The notes under the pieces were generated by a model that saw only the letters and a list, made by a program, of their open reading frames with translations, did not search any database and was not told the DNA's origin. From Saprospirales bacterium (GTDB lineage Bacteria; Bacteroidota; Bacteroidia; Chitinophagales; Saprospiraceae), in contig REEO01000071.1 in assembly GCA_007695035.1 (NCBI GenBank), forward strand, positions 1 through 54,084: a stretch of DNA of 54,084 nt, given 5' to 3'. The position numbers were made by a program, and so were the translations under genes. Shown in pieces: positions 52,272 to 54,084 of the stretch. Position 1 is the first letter of the stretch; each line of letters begins with the position of its first letter.

Positions 52272-52971
52272 AGTGATTTACGAAGACGTGAACATGCTGG
52301 TGGTCAATAAACCCTCGGGCCTCCTAAGTGTACCCGACCGTTACAACAAGGACCTACCCTGCCTGGCTGGAATGCTGAAAGACCTTCACCCCGGATTGAT
52401 GGTAGTGCACAGACTCGACAGGGAGACCAGCGGAGCACTCGTTTTTGCCAAAACCGCAGAAGCCCACAGTCACCTCAACATGCAATTTCAAAACCGCAAG
52501 GTGGAAAAGTGGTACTGGCTATTGACTACCGGGCAACCCCCTCAAAGTGGGACCATAGACGTCAATATTGCTCCACATCCATCCGGTTCTAAAATGATGG
52601 CCACCGGTAAGGGAGGCAAACCGGCCCAAACCGCCTACGAAACCATTCGCCACTTTCGGATTTTCAGTCTGGTGAAAGCCAACCTACTGACCGGCAGGAC
52701 CCATCAGTTGCGCGTCCACTTCGCGCACATCGGCCACGAAATTGTCGGGGATACTATATACGGCTCCCACGGACCACTCTACCTCTCTTCATTCAAGCGC
52801 AAATACCACCCCTCCAAAGACCGCCAGGAACGGCCGCTCATGAACCGATTAGCCCTGCACGCGCGAACTCTTTCTGTGGAGCATCCCCAGACCGGAGAGC
52901 AAATGCGATGGGAAGCTCCCCTGCCCAAAGATTTCCGGGCCAGTTTGAATCAGTTGGAGAAGTGGGGATGA
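52252..52971 (+). CDS. RluA-family pseudouridine synthase
   Basis: A 239-residue RNA pseudouridine synthase. The catalytic motif is VVHRLDRETSGALVFAK with Asp56 as nucleophile. VVNKPSGLLSVP precedes it, and LLTGRTHQLRVHFAHIGHEIVGDTIYG near residues 141-167 is the second family signature. It lacks the N-terminal S4 domain of RluC and RluD. Target (rRNA or tRNA) cannot be assigned. The ATG at 52252 overlaps the end of the ribF-GT2 gene by 20 nt, suggesting translational coupling. Confidence 0.92.
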   Translation: MKLRDIEVIYEDVNMLVVNKPSGLLSVPDRYNKDLPCLAGMLKDLHPGLMVVHRLDRETSGALVFAKTAEAHSHLNMQFQNRKVEKWYWLLTTGQPPQSGTIDVNIAPHPSGSKMMATGKGGKPAQTAYETIRHFRIFSLVKANLLTGRTHQLRVHFAHIGHEIVGDTIYGSHGPLYLSSFKRKYHPSKDRQERPLMNRLALHARTLSVEHPQTGEQMRWEAPLPKDFRASLNQLEKWG

Positions 52972-53079
52972 CCTCACCGACTTCCTTTTTACATAAAATT
53001 TAGTTGACACAAAATGGTTGGTTACAAAAATCATACCTCCGCATGTCAATTAATTCAAGGTCCGATACCTAACAAAACC

Positions 53080-53124
53080 CCTTTGCGGTGCCTTAGCGAC
53101 TTCTTTGCGTGTCCTTTGCGTGAA
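53080..53124. repeat. Degenerate tandem array of CTTTGCG units
   Basis: Four units with a period of 11-12 nt can be read: CCTTTGCGGTG (53080-53090), CCTTAGCGACTT (53091-53102), CTTTGCGTGTC (53103-53113) and CTTTGCGTGAA (53114-53124). Each carries C-T-T-(T/A)-G-C-G. Similar CTTTGCG-rich intergenic motifs are, from memory, found scattered through genomes of several phyla, but their function is not established. Confidence 0.6.
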
Positions 53125-53362
53125 CTGTGCAATCTGCAGAAGTTTTGATTAGCCCCTTCCACTGACGTATATTTATATTTTCCACACTGCCGACTGCGTA
53201 CAACTGGAAACTGCTTGCATTTAGCGGAGCCGTAATCCCGACTCTAATCTAAACCCCAAAAAACCTCAATTTGAGGAAAGTAAAGCACCCAACTTAAGTT
53301 AAATATCTGTCATCTTAACTATTAAATTTTCAGACACCACCTAACACTTTCAAAAATTTCCA

Positions 53363-53370
53363 TATATTTG
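53363..53370 (+). promoter_or_regulatory. -7 promoter element of the NusG-like gene
   Basis: TATATTTG is an exact TAnnTTTG match 104 nt before the ATG at 53474. The leader this implies could be where the encoded antiterminator is itself loaded, which is inference. Confidence 0.45.
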
Positions 53371-53473
53371 TAATTATCGTCATTTGTTATGCGCGAACAG
53401 GGGGCCCAAATTACCGCTGACTGTTTTCGATAAGTGCAAATGTGGCGGGCAATAGCATTGAACGAAAGAATTC

Positions 53474-54037
53474 ATGGCAGAAAATCATCCCAAAACGACG
53501 ACCGAAAAGCCTAACGGGCCGGATTCTCCGGGCTGGTATGCGGTCTATACGCGCTACAAGTGCGAAAAGCAGGTCGCGAGGGACCTCGTCAAAAAGGGCA
53601 TCACTACATGGGTTCCGCTCAGGCAAAAAGTCAGGCGCTACGGAGCACGGCGCAGGGTCAGTGAAATCCCGCTCATTCACTGTTACGTATTCGTAAGAAT
53701 GCAACCCGATCAAAAAAACCGCGTCCTTCAGACGGCCAATGTGCAGAGTTTTCTCCTGAACGGCCGCGATTTGATTCGCATACCGGAGGAGGAAATCGAC
53801 TGGCTGCGTAGGATAGTGGGAGAAAAGAGTCAGGTCGAAACCAGGCGCGAAGACCTCTGCGAAGGAATGGAGGTCGAAGTGGCCGAGGGGCCCCTGGCCG
53901 GCATTCGCGGAAAACTGCTCCACCGCGAGGGTAAAAGCCGGTTTCTGGTAGAGCTCAAAACCATCGGCTACCAACTGCAAATGGCTATAGATACAGGGAT
54001 TTTAAACAACGTCAATCCGGAGCCCAAAGCCGTCTGA
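53474..54037 (+). CDS. NusG-family transcription antiterminator (UpxY/RfaH-like)
   Basis: A 187-residue NusG paralogue. The NGN domain starts at about residue 20 with GWYAVYTRYKCEKQVARDLVKKGITTWVPLRQKVRRYGARRR, contains PLIHCYVFVRM and ends near residue 100. A KOW-type domain follows with EGMEVEVAEGPLAGIRGKLL and an FLVELKTIGYQLQMAI strand pair. Divergent sequence and the unstructured N-terminus fit the UpxY group. In Bacteroides its members attach to RNA polymerase at the 5' leader of a capsular polysaccharide operon and prevent premature termination. It stands at the window edge, so an associated glycan operon would lie beyond 54084. Confidence 0.85.
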   Translation: MAENHPKTTTEKPNGPDSPGWYAVYTRYKCEKQVARDLVKKGITTWVPLRQKVRRYGARRRVSEIPLIHCYVFVRMQPDQKNRVLQTANVQSFLLNGRDLIRIPEEEIDWLRRIVGEKSQVETRREDLCEGMEVEVAEGPLAGIRGKLLHREGKSRFLVELKTIGYQLQMAIDTGILNNVNPEPKAV

Positions 54038-54084
54038 TCCCACCGGCAGGCTCTTATTCTAAAACTGAAAGCGCGGTAAGTGAC

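Larger units (their letters stand above)
52972..53473. other. Intergenic region with CTTTGCG repeats and an antiterminator leader
   Basis: This 502-nt stretch contains no gene. It holds the short degenerate array of CTTTGCG units at 53080-53124 and a TATATTTG element at 53363-53370 that starts a leader of about 95 nt ahead of the NusG-like gene. The frames seen across 53411-53980 on the minus strand are antisense to that gene and unsupported. Confidence 0.5.

Noticed and set aside
53411-53980. A 189-codon minus-strand frame
   Set aside because: It is antisense to the NusG-like gene, which has clear NGN and KOW domains.
1-54084. Possible tRNA, rRNA, CRISPR array, insertion sequence or prophage
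   Set aside because: No T-arm-like GTTCRANTC context with paired arms was found in the gaps, no regularly spaced direct repeats were seen, and no transposase or integrase motifs occur in any frame.

Overview
The window is a gene-dense piece of a Bacteroidota chromosome. Four things point there. It encodes SprA, the type IX secretion (T9SS) outer-membrane translocon, and a secreted protein with a T9SS C-terminal sorting domain. TAnnTTTG boxes, the Bacteroidota -7 promoter element, lie just upstream of many genes. Most starts lack a strong Shine-Dalgarno sequence. Gene orders such as birA / rsfS-ftsH and ruvA-sprA are, from memory, familiar in this phylum. The gene content would fit a Saprospiria- or Cytophagia-like lineage, but the sequence alone does not settle the class.

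Layout. 1-3.5 kb: rpmH and rnpA, facing recQ-aroQ. 4-6.4 kb: a KdsD-type sugar-phosphate isomerase, tail to tail with an O-antigen ligase-like membrane protein. 6.4-10.9 kb: pheS, hisS, a BASS-family transporter and a small heat-shock protein. 11-17 kb (minus strand): sucA, a TMTC-like GT-C membrane protein with a TPR tail, and dprA. 17.2-21.7 kb: rpsT, a BadF/NagK-type kinase, the phenylacetyl-CoA epoxidase genes paaABCD without paaE, and a thioredoxin. 21.9-27.7 kb: a large T9SS-exported modular protein, an unrecognised helical protein, a mevalonate-kinase-like GHMP kinase and a PmtA-like methyltransferase. 27.7-34 kb (minus strand): a TPR/PD40/OmpA/SPOR-like envelope protein, a 2-oxo acid dehydrogenase E2, cinA and birA. 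33.9-39 kb: rsfS-ftsH, then a histidine kinase and OmpR-type regulator. 39.4-49.8 kb (minus strand): mrp, nifU-like, pyrF, ruvA and the 2404-residue sprA. 50.2-54 kb: an in-frame RibF-glycosyltransferase fusion overlapping a pseudouridine synthase gene, then a NusG/UpxY-like antiterminator at the window edge.

Most genes are housekeeping. SprA, the T9SS substrate and the PorE-like OmpA-family protein form an envelope and secretion theme. KdsD, the O-antigen ligase, the TMTC-like protein, the GT2 domain and the UpxY-like regulator form a surface-glycan theme. The paa genes give the oxygenase part of aerobic phenylacetate breakdown.

No rRNA, tRNA, CRISPR array, insertion sequence or prophage was recognised. 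The most unusual items are the RibF-GT2 fusion, the OmpA-like domain that has lost both residues expected to bind peptidoglycan, the cysteine-poor Mrp protein beside a CxxC NifU protein, and two intergenic structures: an inverted-repeat element near 3.65 kb and a CTTTGCG array near 53.1 kb.
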